Below are positions 8,641-19,731 of a stretch of DNA of 64,000 bases, one piece after another (the stretch's first letter is position 1; each line of letters opens with the position of its first letter). The translations under genes and the position numbers were made by a program. Location: assembly GCA_943787425.1 (NCBI GenBank), contig CALSMJ010000003.1:494796-558795 (forward strand), read 5' to 3'. A model generated the notes under the pieces. The model did no database searches. It was not told the origin of the DNA and saw only the letters and a list, made by a program, of their open reading frames with translations. This DNA is from an uncultured Pseudomonadales bacterium (GTDB lineage Bacteria; Pseudomonadota; Gammaproteobacteria; Pseudomonadales; Azotimanducaceae).

Positions 8641-9999
8641 TTGAGCCTTCAACCCAAATTATTTATTAAGACCCATGGCTGTCAGATGAATGAGTACGAT
8701 TCCTCTAAAATGGCGGATTTGTTGGGGGCAACCGATGGGTATGTGCTGACTGACGTCGAGGCGGAAGCGGATTTATTATTGCTCAATACCTGTTCTATTC
8801 GAGAGAAGGCCCAGGAAAAAGTCTTCCATCAATTGGGACGATGGAAAAAACTCAAGGAGGCCAAGCCGTCTTTGAAAATTGGCGTTGGCGGTTGTGTTGC
8901 CAGTCAAGAAGGCCAAGCCATTCAAGGTAGAGCGCCCTATGTCGATTTAATTTTCGGGCCGCAAACACTGCATCGCTTGCCGGCGATGCTCAAGACCCAC
9001 CGAGACAGTGCGCAAGCCGTAATCGATGTGAGCTTTCCGGAAATCGAAAAATTCGATCGGTTGCCTGAACCCTCTGTTGAGGGGCCATCTGCGTTCGTCT
9101 CGATTATGGAAGGCTGCAGTAAATACTGCACTTTCTGCGTGGTGCCCTACACGCGGGGCGAAGAGGTCAGTCGCCCTTTGATTGACGTCGTTCGGGAAGT
9201 CGTTCAGCTTGCAGACAAAGGCGTGCGTGAAGTCAATTTATTGGGCCAAAACGTCAATGCCTATCGAGGCAAGTTGGAAGGGGGTCAGTTCGCAGATTTA
9301 GCTTATTTGATCGCAACCGTTGCGCAGATCCCGGGAATTGATCGGATCCGCTATACGACCTCTCATCCGATGGAATTTACCGACAGCTTGATTGATCTTT
9401 ATGCTGAGGTGCCTGAATTGGTCAGTCATCTGCATTTGCCCGTCCAAAGTGGCTCAGATCGGATTCTGGCCCGGATGAAGCGGGGTCACACCATCTTGGA
9501 GTACAAGTCCAAGATACGACGGCTGCGCGCAATACGGCCGGATATCAGTTTGTCCTCAGATTTCATCATTGGCTTTCCGGGCGAAACCGATGAGGATTTC
9601 GCAGCCACTATGGCGCTCATAGAAGCGTTGGGTTTTGATCACTCCTTTAGTTTTATCTTTAGCGCCCGACCAGGAACGCCTGCGGCCGAGCTGCCGGATG
9701 AAACCCCGATGGCGGTTAAAAAAGAACGATTGAATATTCTACAAGCTCGGATTCTGCAGCACGCCATGCTGATCAGTCGGCGCATGGTCGGCACAGAACA
9801 AGTCGTTTTGGTCACTGGGGTGTCTAAAAAAGATCCAGGGCAGCTGCAAGGACGAACCGAAAATAATCGGGTGGTCAATTTTAGATCGGACGATGCTGCC
9901 CTGATTGGTGGGTTTAGCCGGATCAATGTGACTGAGGCCTTACCCAATTCTCTGCGCGGAGACTGGGTCAGCGCGATCGACACAGGTGCGATCCGTTGA
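8641..9999 (+). CDS. miaB: tRNA-2-methylthio-N6-dimethylallyladenosine synthase
   Basis: Radical-SAM methylthiotransferase that adds a methylthio group to i6A37 of tRNAs. The N-terminal domain holds the first cluster cysteines ([30 protein letters not shown]), the radical SAM motif is CSKYCTFC, and a C-terminal TRAM domain follows (QVVLVTG...[11 protein letters not shown]). The chosen TTG at 8641 gives 452 residues with the usual short N-terminus before [10 protein letters not shown]; a GTG at 8545 would add 32 residues without family similarity and would enclose a TATAAT box. First gene of the standard miaB-phoH-ybeY-corC-lnt series; its stop overlaps the phoH start. Confidence 0.95.
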   Translation: MSLQPKLFIKTHGCQMNEYDSSKMADLLGATDGYVLTDVEAEADLLLLNTCSIREKAQEKVFHQLGRWKKLKEAKPSLKIGVGGCVASQEGQAIQGRAPYVDLIFGPQTLHRLPAMLKTHRDSAQAVIDVSFPEIEKFDRLPEPSVEGPSAFVSIMEGCSKYCTFCVVPYTRGEEVSRPLIDVVREVVQLADKGVREVNLLGQNVNAYRGKLEGGQFADLAYLIATVAQIPGIDRIRYTTSHPMEFTDSLIDLYAEVPELVSHLHLPVQSGSDRILARMKRGHTILEYKSKIRRLRAIRPDISLSSDFIIGFPGETDEDFAATMALIEALGFDHSFSFIFSARPGTPAAELPDETPMAVKKERLNILQARILQHAMLISRRMVGTEQVVLVTGVSKKDPGQLQGRTENNRVVNFRSDDAALIGGFSRINVTEALPNSLRGDWVSAIDTGAIR

Positions 10000-10991
10000 G
10001 CATTCGACCGGTTGCGGAATCCAATGTTGATGCCAGCGTGGCGAAAGTCATCAAGCTTGAACCCAATAACGCCGATCATTTGTCTGATCTGTGCGGGCCT
10101 TTTGATAAAAACCTACGACAAATTGAGTCTCGCTTAGACGTTAAAATTAAGAATCGTGGACACGAATTTGAGATTCAAGGGGATAAGCGGACTGTCGTTG
10201 CGACGCTCGAGTTGCTTAAGCAGTTGTATCGGGAAGTGGTCAATGGCGGCGAGTTGAGTCCTGAGACCCTTCATTTGTTTCTGCAGGAGTCGGGTATCGA
10301 GGCGATTAGGGACGGCCAGGACCCGTCCGTTCAACTGATCAAAACCCGGAAGAAGTCGATCAAACCCCGAGGCGATAATCAAAATGTGTATGTGAATGCC
10401 ATCCGAACGCATGACATCAATTTTGGTATTGGGCCGGCGGGTACGGGAAAAACTTTTTTGGCGGTAGCCTGTGCGGTTGAGGCGTTTGAACAAGAACGAG
10501 TGGGACGGATATTGCTGGTGCGTCCCGCGGTAGAGGCGGGCGAGAAGCTGGGCTTTCTGCCAGGTGACCTAAGCCAGAAGATAGATCCTTACTTGAGACC
10601 TTTGTACGATGCGCTGTACGAACTGTTCGGGTTTGAGCGGGTTGAGAAGCTGATTGAGAAGGGCTTTATTGAAGTTGCGCCGCTGGCCTATATGCGCGGC
10701 AGAACGCTGAATGATTCGTTTATTATTCTGGATGAGAGCCAGAACACAACGGTTGAGCAAATGAAAATGTTCTTAACGCGGATTGGGTTTGGCTCAACTG
10801 TGGTGGTGACTGGAGATGTGACGCAGGTGGATCTGCCACCTCGAACCCAATCCGGTCTCAAACACGTGATGCGGGTACTCGATGGTGTTAAAGGTTTGTC
10901 TTTTACGCACTTCTCCTCTCGAGACGTTGTGCGACACCCGCTGGTTCAAAGGATTGTCGAAGCCTATCAAGCCTTTGAAGACCGCGACTAA
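9996..10991 (+). CDS. PhoH family ATPase (YbeZ-type)
   Basis: A 331-residue PhoH-like NTPase. An N-terminal KH-like region (about 20-75) precedes the ATPase with Walker A GPAGTGKT (near 147) and Walker B IILDES. The YbeZ type works with YbeY in rRNA processing and ribosome quality control, consistent with ybeY following directly. The TTG start overlaps the miaB stop (TTGA), indicating translational coupling. Length and order fit the family exactly. Confidence 0.93.
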   Translation: MSIRPVAESNVDASVAKVIKLEPNNADHLSDLCGPFDKNLRQIESRLDVKIKNRGHEFEIQGDKRTVVATLELLKQLYREVVNGGELSPETLHLFLQESGIEAIRDGQDPSVQLIKTRKKSIKPRGDNQNVYVNAIRTHDINFGIGPAGTGKTFLAVACAVEAFEQERVGRILLVRPAVEAGEKLGFLPGDLSQKIDPYLRPLYDALYELFGFERVEKLIEKGFIEVAPLAYMRGRTLNDSFIILDESQNTTVEQMKMFLTRIGFGSTVVVTGDVTQVDLPPRTQSGLKHVMRVLDGVKGLSFTHFSSRDVVRHPLVQRIVEAYQAFEDRD

Positions 10992-11011
10992 AGCGCAGCT
11001 GGGTTTAAAGC

Positions 11012-11524
11012 ATGATGCCGCTCCAAATCGATTTTCAGCAAAATGACCTGTGTCCGGTAGAGATTTCCTGTGATGCCGCAACGCCCTTGATTCAAACAAT
11101 GATGGCGTCAACTTGGCACCGAACGAAAGCGCAAGGCGTGTTGGCGAGTCTTTCCAAGGCTCAAGGGCTCAGAGTCTGTATCCGGTTTGTTGATGCGTCT
11201 GAATCTCGTGCGTTAAATCAAAGTTATCGAGGACGCGACTACCCGACCAATGTGTTGTCGTTTACAACGACCCTGCTGGACGAAGCGCAGTGTCTGGATC
11301 TTGGGGATTTAGTGATTTGCGGCGGGTGTTTAGTGACGGAGGCGGCGAGCCAGGGTAAACCGGTATTCAATCATTTTTTACACTTAGTCTTGCATGGTAT
11401 TTTGCACTTGATTGGGTATGATCACGAAATCGAAGCCGAAGCAGAGATCATGGAATCGCTAGAAGTGGCCGTGTTAAAAGAAGTTGGCATTCAGGATCCA
11501 TATGAGGTGATTGTCGATGAGTGA
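11012..11524 (+). CDS. ybeY: Endoribonuclease YbeY (16S rRNA maturation)
   Basis: A 170-residue metalloprotein. The zinc-binding motif H...H.....H is seen in LHGILHLIGYDHE near the C-terminus, preceded by the conserved NVLSFTT and LGDLVICG segments. YbeY acts in 16S rRNA 3' end maturation and ribosome quality control. Two adjacent ATG codons (11012 and 11015) are possible starts. It lies 20 bases after phoH and its end overlaps the corC start by 8 bases. Confidence 0.95.
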   Translation: MMPLQIDFQQNDLCPVEISCDAATPLIQTMMASTWHRTKAQGVLASLSKAQGLRVCIRFVDASESRALNQSYRGRDYPTNVLSFTTTLLDEAQCLDLGDLVICGGCLVTEAASQGKPVFNHFLHLVLHGILHLIGYDHEIEAEAEIMESLEVAVLKEVGIQDPYEVIVDE

Positions 11525-12362
11525 AAGCGACTCGAAAAGTGAAAAAAGCCGCTCTTGGTTAGAACGCTTATCGATGGCATTGACCGGTGAGCCCAGCAGT
11601 CGAGCTGAATTGCTTGAAGTCTTGCGAGCCTCTGAGCAGCGGGAATTGCTGGATGCCGAGGCCCTGTCCATTATTGAGGGCGCGCTGACCGTCTCTGATT
11701 TAAAAGCCCGTGAGATTATGGTGCCAAGGTCTCAGGTGGTTTTTTTTAGGATTGACCAAACCGCTGGAGAAATTCTGACCGGAGTCATTGAAAGCGGTCA
11801 CTCCAGATTTCCCATCCTTGGAGATGGTAACGACGATGTGTTGGGCGTTTTGCTGGCAAAAGACCTGTTGTTTTTGGCGCACCCCGACCGCTCCGAACGA
11901 TTTAACCTTCGGGAGCTTTTGAGACCCTCGCCGGGTATTCCCGAGAGTAAACGCTTGAATGTATTGCTCCAAGAATTCAAAGCCAATCGAAATCATCTTG
12001 CCGTGGTCTATGACGAATATGGCAGCATGAGTGGCATTATCACGATTGAGGATGTGCTGGAACAAATCGTTGGCGATATCGAAGATGAGTTTGATTATGA
12101 TGAAGATGACTTCATTAAACAGCATGTGGATGGCACCTACACCGTCAAGGCATTGACCACCATCGAGGATTTTAACCGCGCGTTTGGCAGCGAATTTGAC
12201 GACGATGAGTTTGATACGATCGGTGGCCTGATGATGAATCGAATTGGCCGTCTGCCGAACCGTGATGATCAGGTGGTTATCGAAGGCTTTGAGTTCAGAG
12301 TGCTCAATGCGGACAATCGGAGGATCCATTTGCTCCAGGTTGCTCGTCGCAGTACAGATTAA
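11517..12362 (+). CDS. corC: CBS-domain transporter-associated protein CorC/YbeX
   Basis: A 281-residue soluble protein with two CBS domains (about 65-185, including REIMVPRSQV and FPILGD) and a C-terminal CorC/HlyC domain (about 200-280, FDTIGGLMMNRIGRLP). CorC is linked to Mg/Co efflux and, in the ybeY cluster, to ribosome assembly; no membrane helix is present. The ATG at 11517 (inside the end of ybeY) is preferred to a TTG two codons upstream. Confidence 0.93.
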   Translation: MSESDSKSEKSRSWLERLSMALTGEPSSRAELLEVLRASEQRELLDAEALSIIEGALTVSDLKAREIMVPRSQVVFFRIDQTAGEILTGVIESGHSRFPILGDGNDDVLGVLLAKDLLFLAHPDRSERFNLRELLRPSPGIPESKRLNVLLQEFKANRNHLAVVYDEYGSMSGIITIEDVLEQIVGDIEDEFDYDEDDFIKQHVDGTYTVKALTTIEDFNRAFGSEFDDDEFDTIGGLMMNRIGRLPNRDDQVVIEGFEFRVLNADNRRIHLLQVARRSTD

Positions 12363-12363
12363 G

Positions 12364-13827
12364 TTGTCCAGGCTCGGGTTTAAGACCGCGTGGCTTATTT
12401 GCGTGCTCGCGGGTGGGTTGTTGGTTGGCAGTTTTGCGCCGTTTGGATACTGGCCGCTGGCTTTGATCAGTCTGGTGGTGTTTTGTGCGGTCAGCGCTGA
12501 CTTTTCGGGGCACCGCCTCGCCGCGCTCCACTACGGTTTCGCCTTAGGACTTTTTGGCGCTGGAGTCGCCTGGATCTACGTCAGCATTCACACCTACGGC
12601 GGCGCCTCGAGCCTACTGGCGGGCGGCCTAACCGGATTATTTATCTTACTTTGGTCCTTAACTTTCATACCGCAAGGCTATGTGTTGTCTTTCTTGCGTG
12701 CGCGGGCAGCCTGGCCGAAAGCGCCTTGGTTGGCGATGACCTGGGTACTTGGAGAGTGGTTTCGAGGCTGGTTTCTAACGGGCTTTCCTTGGCTTTACGT
12801 CGGTTACGGCCACACTCAGACCTGGGCCGGGCATTGGGCGCCTATTGGCGGTGTGCTGCTCGTCGGTTTTGTGGTGGTGCTCCTTGCCGAGCTTTTGGTT
12901 CGGCAGTGGCGCGCGCCGAATCATTGGGTGGGAATCGTGGTGGCGGGCTTATTTGTACTGTCATTCAGCGTTGGCAACCTCGAATTCGTCGATCGAGCCG
13001 GTAGCCTCAAGGTTGCGGGGATCCAAGCAAATCTTGATCAGCACACCAAGTGGCAACCAGATCAGTTCACGCCTAATTTGAACGCGCATACCCGGCTTAT
13101 GGTTGATTTGCCGGAAGTCGATTTGGTGGTTTGGTCGGAAGCCTCTTTCACGCGTTTTGCGCATCAGGGACAAGCGTCGTTAAAACAGCTCAATGATTGG
13201 GCCGATGCGGCGGGGGCGGGCCTGATTGTTGGGCTGCCAATGGCGGATGAGAACGGTTATTACAATACTGTGCAAGGTCTGGGCGTTGCCGAAGGCCGCT
13301 ATGTGAAGCGACATCTCGTGCCGTTTGGTGAATTTGTCCCGATGGCCTCTGTTTTGCGGGGAATGATCCAGTTTTTTGACCTACCGATGTCTCGGAATCA
13401 GCCGGGTCCTGATGAGCAGGCGCCCATTCGGCTTGGATCGCACGCGTTGTCCTTGTCGATTTGCTATGAGATCACTGATGCGGAGCTCGTACGCGGTACG
13501 GCGCAGGATCCGGCGCTTTTGATCACAGTCAGTAACGACACGTGGTTCGGTACGTCAATTGGGCCAGAGCAGCATTTGCAGATTGCAGCAATGCGGGCGG
13601 CGGAGCTGGCGCGGTCTGTTTTTCGGGTGACCAATAATGGGGTAACCGCTCTGATCTCAAACCAAGGTGACGTGTTGGCGCGCTTGCCGAAAAATGAATC
13701 GGGCGTGATGGTGCAATCTGTCCCGCTGTATACAGGCCAGACGCCCTACAGTCGATTTGGCCAGTCGCCGATCATCGTATTGTTGATCGGGCTAATGGTT
13801 GTGGCACTGATTCGGGGCCGGCTTTAA
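12364..13827 (+). CDS. lnt: Apolipoprotein N-acyltransferase
   Basis: Inner-membrane enzyme that adds the third acyl chain to lipoproteins. The N-terminal half has about seven membrane helices; the periplasmic nitrilase-like domain holds the catalytic triad as E in VVWSEASF, K in YVKRHLVPFGE and C in LSICYEIT. The frame is open far upstream into corC, but a TTG right after the corC stop gives 487 residues beginning with a short cytoplasmic tail before the first helix, as in known Lnt proteins; the start is therefore probable rather than certain. Last gene of the miaB series. The LptE lipoprotein encoded nearby would be one substrate. Confidence 0.93.
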   Translation: MSRLGFKTAWLICVLAGGLLVGSFAPFGYWPLALISLVVFCAVSADFSGHRLAALHYGFALGLFGAGVAWIYVSIHTYGGASSLLAGGLTGLFILLWSLTFIPQGYVLSFLRARAAWPKAPWLAMTWVLGEWFRGWFLTGFPWLYVGYGHTQTWAGHWAPIGGVLLVGFVVVLLAELLVRQWRAPNHWVGIVVAGLFVLSFSVGNLEFVDRAGSLKVAGIQANLDQHTKWQPDQFTPNLNAHTRLMVDLPEVDLVVWSEASFTRFAHQGQASLKQLNDWADAAGAGLIVGLPMADENGYYNTVQGLGVAEGRYVKRHLVPFGEFVPMASVLRGMIQFFDLPMSRNQPGPDEQAPIRLGSHALSLSICYEITDAELVRGTAQDPALLITVSNDTWFGTSIGPEQHLQIAAMRAAELARSVFRVTNNGVTALISNQGDVLARLPKNESGVMVQSVPLYTGQTPYSRFGQSPIIVLLIGLMVVALIRGRL

Positions 13828-13861
13828 GCGGCAAAGCTCGCCGAGGCTCTGGCGTGTAAGG

Positions 13862-13867
13862 TAGAAT
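13862..13867 (+). promoter_or_regulatory. Possible -10 element for leuS
   Basis: TAGAAT lies 27 bases before the leuS ATG. The same hexamer occurs before fusA (47552-47557). No convincing -35 is visible at the right distance, so this is a weak call. Confidence 0.3.
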
Positions 13868-13894
13868 AGTAGCTCGTTGAATAGGTGAGAGACT

Positions 13895-16357
13895 ATGGCT
13901 TGGCAAGATGTACCGGAAGCGTATGATCCGCAGATTCTGGAGGCCGCTGAACAGGCGAATTGGCAGTCGCAGCAAACGTATAAAGTTTTAGAGCAAGCCG
14001 GCCAGGAAAAATTTTATTGTTTGGCGATGTTTCCCTATCCCAGTGGACAGCTTCACATGGGGCATGTTCGCACCTATACCCTCGGTGATGTCATTGCGCG
14101 CTTTCAGCGACTCAACGGCAAGCAGGTGCTGCAGCCCATGGGTTGGGATGCGTTTGGCTTGCCCGCAGAAAACGCAGCGATTAAGCATCAGGTCCCACCC
14201 TCTGATTGGACGCGCAAGAATATTGCGCACATGAAAATTCAAATGCAGCGGCTGGGGCTGGCCTATGATTGGTCCCGAGAGTTCACAACCTGTGATCCGG
14301 AATACTATCGTTGGGAACAGTGGTTTTTTACCAAAATGTTTGACCACGGTTTGGTCTATAAAAAAGCGGCTTGGGTGAATTGGGATCCAGTGGATCAGAC
14401 CGTTCTTGCAAACGAGCAGGTGGTTGATGGTAAAGGCTGGCGCTCGGGCGTACCGGTTGAGCGTCGGCAGCTGTCTCAGTGGTTTGTCAAAATCACAGAC
14501 TATGCCGAAGAGTTGTTGGGCGAGCTTGATCATTTACCAGGCTGGCCAGACAAGATTAAGACGATGCAGCGGAACTGGATCGGTCGATCAGAAGGCGTTG
14601 AGCTCACGTTTGCAATGCCCGAATTTGGTGGTGTTGCGGTGTACACGACTCGGCCGGACACCTTAATGGGGGTCACCTACCTCGCCGTTGCACCGCAACA
14701 TCCGGTTGCGTTGGCCGCGGCGAGTGCAAGCTCTGAGATTGAGGCCTTCATTGAAAATGCACAACGGGTCAAGGTTGCCGAAGCTGAAATGGCGAAGATG
14801 GAGAAGCTGGGCATTGACTCAGGATACGTTGCAATCCATCCGCTCACTGGCGAGGAGGTGCCTGTTTGGATCGCGAATTTTGTGCTGATGGAATATGGCT
14901 CGGGCGCGGTGATGGCCGTGCCAGGACACGATCAGCGAGACTGGGAATTTGCTAAAAAGTATGACCTGCCGATCAAACAGGTTATAGCGAGCCAGCCTGA
15001 TGGCCCGTCGATCCTCGATCAAGCGGTGACGGCTAAAAATACCGTGATCAACTCTGGTCAATTCGACGGATTAGGTTTTGATGAGGCCTTTTCGGCGATT
15101 ACCGATGCCCTGGAAGGCAAAGGCCTCGGTGCGCGTCGGATCAATTATAGGTTACGAGACTGGGGGGTTTCCCGGCAGCGCTATTGGGGTTGTCCAATCC
15201 CTTTCATCCATTGCGAGCAGTGCGGTGCGGTGCCGGTCCCTGAAGAAGACTTGCCGGTCGTGTTACCCACCGATATCCAGTTTCAAGGCGTTGGGTCGCC
15301 TCTTAAGACCCTGTCTGACTGGTCACGCGTACCCTGCCCGAAGTGTGGCGGTCCTGGTGAGCGCGAAACCGATACGTTCGATACGTTCATGGAGTCCTCT
15401 TGGTATTACGCGCGATTTATGTCGAGCGATGCTGAGGCTGCGATGCTAGATGATCGGGCGACCTATTGGGGGCAAGTGGATCACTATGTGGGTGGGGAGG
15501 AGCACGCGATTCTGCATCTGCTCTATGCGCGTTTCTTTCACAAAGTCATGCGAGACCAGGGCTTGGTGCAAACCAATGAACCGTTTACAAATCTTTTGGC
15601 GCTTGGAATGGTTTTACAAAATGGCAGCAAGATGTCGAAGTCTGCAGGCGACGCCGGTGACCCACAGCATCTTCTGGATCAGTTCGGTGCCGATGCGGTC
15701 CGCATGGCAATGATGTTTGCGGCGCCGCCGGAGCAAAGTTTTGAGTGGTCAGAAAATGGCGTAGAGTCGGCTTTTAAGTGGCTTCGGACTCGGCTTTGGA
15801 CAACGGTCCAAAACCATGTTGCCGAGGGCGCAGCCGAGGCCATCGACCCGGCCCGTTTGGATGAGTCCGATAAAGGGCTGCGGCGAGTCACCCATGAAAC
15901 ATTAAGCAAGGCATTCGATGATTATGGTCGGCGGCTGGCGTTTAATACGGTCGTTGCGGCAGCGATGACGTTGATGAATCAGATTAATAAGTTTGACGGG
16001 CGTTCTAGTGAATCTCGGGCCGTATTGCGCGAAGCGTTAAAAGCCGTTGTGCTGGTTTTGTCGCCCATCACGCCCCACATCTCAACCGCCTTATGGCGGA
16101 GGTTGACCGGCGAAGAATTGAGCCAGGCTCAGTGGATGGCAACCGATGAGCGTGCGCTGGTTAAAACCTCAATTGAGCTTGTTGTCCAGATCAATGGGAA
16201 ATTACGAGCAAAGCTCGATGTGGCGGCGGATATTGATGAATCCAACATTCGCCAAAAAGTGGCAGAATTACCCAATTTGACGCAATACTTTGAGGGTAAA
16301 CAAATCCGAAAGGTGATTTACGTGCCTGAAAAATTGATCAATTTTGTGGTGAATTGA
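13895..16357 (+). CDS. leuS: Leucyl-tRNA synthetase
   Basis: Full-length class I synthetase of 820 residues. The HIGH-type motif appears as HMGHVRTY in [16 protein letters not shown] (about 47-62), the CP1 editing domain contains [11 protein letters not shown], and the KMSKS signature is [10 protein letters not shown] (about 577-586). The C-terminal anticodon-binding and tail domains are complete (ends FVVN). Preceded by a TAGAAT box. Its stop overlaps the lptE start, the usual gammaproteobacterial leuS-lptE-holA arrangement. Confidence 0.97.
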   Translation: MAWQDVPEAYDPQILEAAEQANWQSQQTYKVLEQAGQEKFYCLAMFPYPSGQLHMGHVRTYTLGDVIARFQRLNGKQVLQPMGWDAFGLPAENAAIKHQVPPSDWTRKNIAHMKIQMQRLGLAYDWSREFTTCDPEYYRWEQWFFTKMFDHGLVYKKAAWVNWDPVDQTVLANEQVVDGKGWRSGVPVERRQLSQWFVKITDYAEELLGELDHLPGWPDKIKTMQRNWIGRSEGVELTFAMPEFGGVAVYTTRPDTLMGVTYLAVAPQHPVALAAASASSEIEAFIENAQRVKVAEAEMAKMEKLGIDSGYVAIHPLTGEEVPVWIANFVLMEYGSGAVMAVPGHDQRDWEFAKKYDLPIKQVIASQPDGPSILDQAVTAKNTVINSGQFDGLGFDEAFSAITDALEGKGLGARRINYRLRDWGVSRQRYWGCPIPFIHCEQCGAVPVPEEDLPVVLPTDIQFQGVGSPLKTLSDWSRVPCPKCGGPGERETDTFDTFMESSWYYARFMSSDAEAAMLDDRATYWGQVDHYVGGEEHAILHLLYARFFHKVMRDQGLVQTNEPFTNLLALGMVLQNGSKMSKSAGDAGDPQHLLDQFGADAVRMAMMFAAPPEQSFEWSENGVESAFKWLRTRLWTTVQNHVAEGAAEAIDPARLDESDKGLRRVTHETLSKAFDDYGRRLAFNTVVAAAMTLMNQINKFDGRSSESRAVLREALKAVVLVLSPITPHISTALWRRLTGEELSQAQWMATDERALVKTSIELVVQINGKLRAKLDVAADIDESNIRQKVAELPNLTQYFEGKQIRKVIYVPEKLINFVVN

Positions 16358-16845
16358 TGCGGATATTCTGGGCCTGCTGCCAAGGACTCATGTTGGTCGT
16401 GCTCGTTGGTTGCGGCTATCAGCTGAGTCCGCCGGTGTCATTGCAGGGCGTTGAGGTGTCGGTTGCGGCAGGCATTGATTCATCCGTGCAGCGCTTGCTC
16501 GAGCAAGGGCCGCGCCGGGCAGAAGAAACCAAGGCTGGGCCGCCGCTATCGTTAATCCTTCACGAAGAAATTTATACAAAGTTTCCGATTGCAGCAGCAG
16601 CGTTTGATGAGGCAACCGAGTTCGACGTGACACTGCAGTGGGTCTTCTCGCTTAAGAATGATCGAGGTGAACGGCTGCTTGATGTCGAGCGCATCACAGC
16701 AAACGCTTATCTGACCAGACACAATCAACGTTTGGTTGCCGCCAGCGAGACCGAAGCCGCCCGTCTGATGCAATTGCGTGCTGAATTAGCGAGTCAATTG
16801 CGAGACCGGATCCAGCCCTGGCTTGATGGGAGTAGGTCAAAGTGA
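16357..16845 (+). CDS. lptE: LPS-assembly lipoprotein LptE
   Basis: A 162-residue outer-membrane lipoprotein that plugs LptD and delivers LPS to the cell surface. The signal peptide ends in a lipobox LVGC with the lipidated cysteine at residue 19, followed by GYQL, the usual start of mature LptE. The later sequence contains the beta/alpha pattern and a C-terminal amphipathic helix (ETEAARLMQLRAELASQL). The ATG overlaps the leuS stop (ATGA). Confidence 0.9.
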   Translation: MRIFWACCQGLMLVVLVGCGYQLSPPVSLQGVEVSVAAGIDSSVQRLLEQGPRRAEETKAGPPLSLILHEEIYTKFPIAAAAFDEATEFDVTLQWVFSLKNDRGERLLDVERITANAYLTRHNQRLVAASETEAARLMQLRAELASQLRDRIQPWLDGSRSK

Positions 16846-16888
16846 CTGAGCGCCTTGTTGGGAAAGAGAACCGTGGTCAGCGCCAATT

Positions 16889-17911
16889 ATGAAAATTTAT
16901 CCCGAAAAATTGGCCGCAGAACTCAAAAAAGGCCTTGCAAGGGTCTATCTGATCTCAGGAGATGAGCCCTTACTGCGTCAGCAGCTGTGCGATCAGATTC
17001 GTGCAGCGGCGCGCTCGGTGGGGTTTGTGGAGCGAGATTTGTTTCATGTGGAAACGAATTTTGACTGGCAAGCGCTCCACTACAGCGCCAACAGTCTGTC
17101 GTTATTTGCCGATAAGAAGTTGATTGAAGTCCGTCTGAGCGCTGCAAAACAGCCAGAAAAGGCGGCGAAAGCACTGCTTGAGCTTGCAAGCGTTGGTGAG
17201 GATTTAGTGGTGCTTTTGAGTCTGCCGAAGGCAGACGCAAGCGTTCAGAAAACAAAATGGTTCAAGGCGCTAGAGACCGTTGGGGTGCTGGTCCAGGTGT
17301 GGCCAATTGAGTCAAAAGATCTACCGCGTTGGATTGAAAACCGGTTTAAAGACAAGGGCTTTCGCATTACTCGGGATGCGGTGTTGGCGCTGTCGGCTCG
17401 GGTGGAAGGCAATTTATTGGCGGCCGTGCAGGAAGTTGATCGATTGGTTCTGTCAGCCTCAGCAACTGATATTAGCCTTGAGATGGTGCAAGCAACCGTT
17501 GGTGATCATGCACGCTATGACGTCTACCAATGGCTCGATGCGGCGCTTGCAGGTAAGGCGGGTCGCTGTTTGCGAATTCTCAATGGTCTGCAGGCTGAAG
17601 GCACGGAGGTCCTGATGGTCGCAGGCGTGCTGACTCGAGAGCTGCGTGCGTTGATTGGGATCAAAGAGCAAGCACAGGTTGGCTCGTTAGAGGCAGCGCT
17701 GCAAGGCGCCCGTATTTGGCCCAAGCGCAAAGCGTTAATCAGTCGTGTGGTTCAGCGCCTCAGCCTTGATGAGCTGCAAGCCCTTCATGGCGCGATCCGC
17801 GCAGTCGATGCCATCGTGAAGGGCGTCGAGCCGGGCGAGCCTTGGGGTGTGATGGCCAATGTCTCGATGCGGTTATCTGGACATCGAATTAGCGTGCCCT
17901 TTCCGAAGTAA
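16889..17911 (+). CDS. holA: DNA polymerase III subunit delta
   Basis: A 340-residue clamp-loader delta subunit. The N-terminal AAA+-like domain includes VYLISGDEPLLRQQ (about 19-32), and the mid-part has the QxWP.(E/K)..LP.WI segment (QVWPIESKDLPRWI) typical of HolA, followed by the three-helix collar domain. Follows lptE by about 40 bases, the standard order. Delta opens the beta clamp during loading. It converges with the histidine phosphatase gene. Confidence 0.93.
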   Translation: MKIYPEKLAAELKKGLARVYLISGDEPLLRQQLCDQIRAAARSVGFVERDLFHVETNFDWQALHYSANSLSLFADKKLIEVRLSAAKQPEKAAKALLELASVGEDLVVLLSLPKADASVQKTKWFKALETVGVLVQVWPIESKDLPRWIENRFKDKGFRITRDAVLALSARVEGNLLAAVQEVDRLVLSASATDISLEMVQATVGDHARYDVYQWLDAALAGKAGRCLRILNGLQAEGTEVLMVAGVLTRELRALIGIKEQAQVGSLEAALQGARIWPKRKALISRVVQRLSLDELQALHGAIRAVDAIVKGVEPGEPWGVMANVSMRLSGHRISVPFPK

Positions 17912-17946
17912 AAAGCTCGCTTGATCAGATGCGATCTTGCCTGGGT

Positions 17947-18495
17947 TCAATTGATGTGGGTCATGGCGTCACTGCCTTGATCAATTAAAGTAATGCTCGC
18001 CGATTGAACCTCGAACACAGTAATGCTGCCATTGTCTGGACGACAAACTAAGACCTCATCGCGTTGGCTCGCATAGGACACCATCGCATTGATGGCGACA
18101 AAGTGCGAAAAAATAGCCGTATCGGTTGAGCAGGCCATCAAGCATTGCGCCATCTGGTCGCGCCATTGCTTGAGTGCTTCGGGTTGTTCGGACCATTGGC
18201 CCTGCATGACGGCTTGAAGCCAAGCGCCTCGGTCTTCTAGTGCGATGCCATGGCTCGGTACTTCAGCAACCCTTGAATCAATGGTTACCGCTTGTTCGAG
18301 CCGTTCAGCCAGTGGTGCTGCGGTTTCTTGGGCGCGTTTCAAGGGGCTCGATAACAGGGTAAGCGGGACCTTGCCCGCAAGGATAGTCGCGGCTTGCCTT
18401 GCCTGCTCATGGCCTAAAACATCTAAACCCGGATCGCGATCGCTTGTAAAGTTGGCCGCGGCTTGGCCATGTCGAACCATATAGACCTTTGGCAT
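17947..18495 (-). CDS. Histidine phosphatase family protein
   Basis: A 182-residue phosphoglycerate-mutase-like enzyme. The phosphohistidine motif VRHGQA lies at residues 7-12, the second arginine in SSPLKRAQETA, and the second histidine in IFSHFVAINAMVSY. Probably cytoplasmic; it has no signal peptide. Substrate is not inferable: the family covers sugar phosphates, SixA-type proteins and nucleotides. Monocistronic between holA (convergent) and the divergent cobS-like gene. Confidence 0.85.
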   Translation of the reverse strand: MPKVYMVRHGQAAANFTSDRDPGLDVLGHEQARQAATILAGKVPLTLLSSPLKRAQETAAPLAERLEQAVTIDSRVAEVPSHGIALEDRGAWLQAVMQGQWSEQPEALKQWRDQMAQCLMACSTDTAIFSHFVAINAMVSYASQRDEVLVCRPDNGSITVFEVQSASITLIDQGSDAMTHIN

Positions 18496-18740
18496 GGTAA
18501 GGCTCTCCTATCAGTGGCACTTATGGTAGCAGAGTTGAAGGCCCCGCCGTGGCAATTTAAGGGACAAATCGCTATTCTTAGAACCCTGCTGTGGGCTGTT
18601 AAAAACAACTCACGGCGGTTGAACCAAAACCTTGCGGTCTAATCTAGCGCGGGGTTGACCTCAACGATTCCAAGCGGTCTGTCGTGACAGTGCGGGATTA
18701 TTACAAGGCAATAGCCGCTCAGTTTTCTAAGGTTAAAATT

Positions 18741-19724
18741 ATGGCAAAGCAATTAGGCGCCTTGGCTGGCGATGGAATCCCAGACACGCAGGTCTCAGTG
18801 AGAGAAACCTTCGGCATAGAGGTTGATCTCTTAGTTCCGGCATTTTCTCAGACCTCTGAACATGTTCCGGCCATCGATGAAACCTATTTATTTAATGAGG
18901 AAACGACGCTTGCGATCTTGGCGAGCTTTGCCCACAACCGGCGCTGTATGGTGCAGGGGTTTCACGGCACCGGTAAATCAACCCACATCGAACAAGTCGC
19001 GGCGCGGCTAAACTGGCCCTGCATTCGGATTAATTTAGACTCGCATGTTTCTCGCATGGACTTGGTGGGCAAAGATGCGATCGTGCTCCAGGACGGCAAG
19101 CAAATCACCGAGTTTAAGGAAGGATTGTTGCCTTGGGCTTTGCAGCGCGCCTGCGCAATTGTTTTTGATGAATACGATGCGGGCCGGCCGGATGTGATGT
19201 TTGTGATCCAGCGCGTGTTGGAAGTTGAAGGCAAGCTTACGCTGCTGGATCAGAGTCGAGTCATCAGTCCCCATCCGAGTTTTCGTCTTTTCTCGACCAC
19301 CAACACGATTGGCTTGGGTGACTCAACGGGGCTATACCACGGTACCCAGCAAATTAACCAGGGTCAGATGGATCGATGGAATATCGTGACAACCCTGAAT
19401 TACCTCCCGCATGAACAAGAAGTTGAGATCGTGTCGGCAAAGCGGCCGAACCTTAATCGCAAGACCATTGGGCATATGGTTTCAGTGGCTGCCCTGACCC
19501 GACAGGGCTTTATTAACGGGGATATCTCGATTGTGATGTCGCCTAGAACGGTGATCATGTGGGCTGAAAATGGGGACTTGTTTGGGGATTTGGGCTTTGC
19601 TTTTAGGCTGACATTTTTGAATAAGTGTGATGAAACCGAACGCGCAATTGTTGCTGAATATTATCAGCGCTGTATGGGTACCGATCTGCCCGAATCGACG
19701 GCGAACGTGGTTTTAGCGGGCTGA
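18741..19724 (+). CDS. cobS: CobS-like AAA+ ATPase (cobaltochelatase subunit family)
   Basis: A 327-residue AAA+ ATPase with Walker [10 protein letters not shown] (about 74-82), Walker [18 protein letters not shown] and sensor 1 [11 protein letters not shown]. This is the CobS family, whose ring works with the VWA protein CobT and, in aerobic B12 synthesis, with CobN to insert cobalt. I chose the ATG at 18741 because it gives the usual CobS length; an in-frame GTG at 18684 adds 19 residues. cobT follows after 7 bases. No cobN or other B12 gene is in the window, so a role outside cobalamin synthesis remains possible. Confidence 0.88.
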   Translation: MAKQLGALAGDGIPDTQVSVRETFGIEVDLLVPAFSQTSEHVPAIDETYLFNEETTLAILASFAHNRRCMVQGFHGTGKSTHIEQVAARLNWPCIRINLDSHVSRMDLVGKDAIVLQDGKQITEFKEGLLPWALQRACAIVFDEYDAGRPDVMFVIQRVLEVEGKLTLLDQSRVISPHPSFRLFSTTNTIGLGDSTGLYHGTQQINQGQMDRWNIVTTLNYLPHEQEVEIVSAKRPNLNRKTIGHMVSVAALTRQGFINGDISIVMSPRTVIMWAENGDLFGDLGFAFRLTFLNKCDETERAIVAEYYQRCMGTDLPESTANVVLAG

Positions 19725-19731
19725 TGATCTG

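Noticed and set aside
11700..12329. 209-codon frame antisense to corC
   Set aside because: Mirrors the corC coding region; composition reflects the complement of CBS-domain codons.
13988..14533. 181-codon frame antisense to leuS
   Set aside because: Lies opposite the conserved catalytic part of leuS with no independent coding signal.
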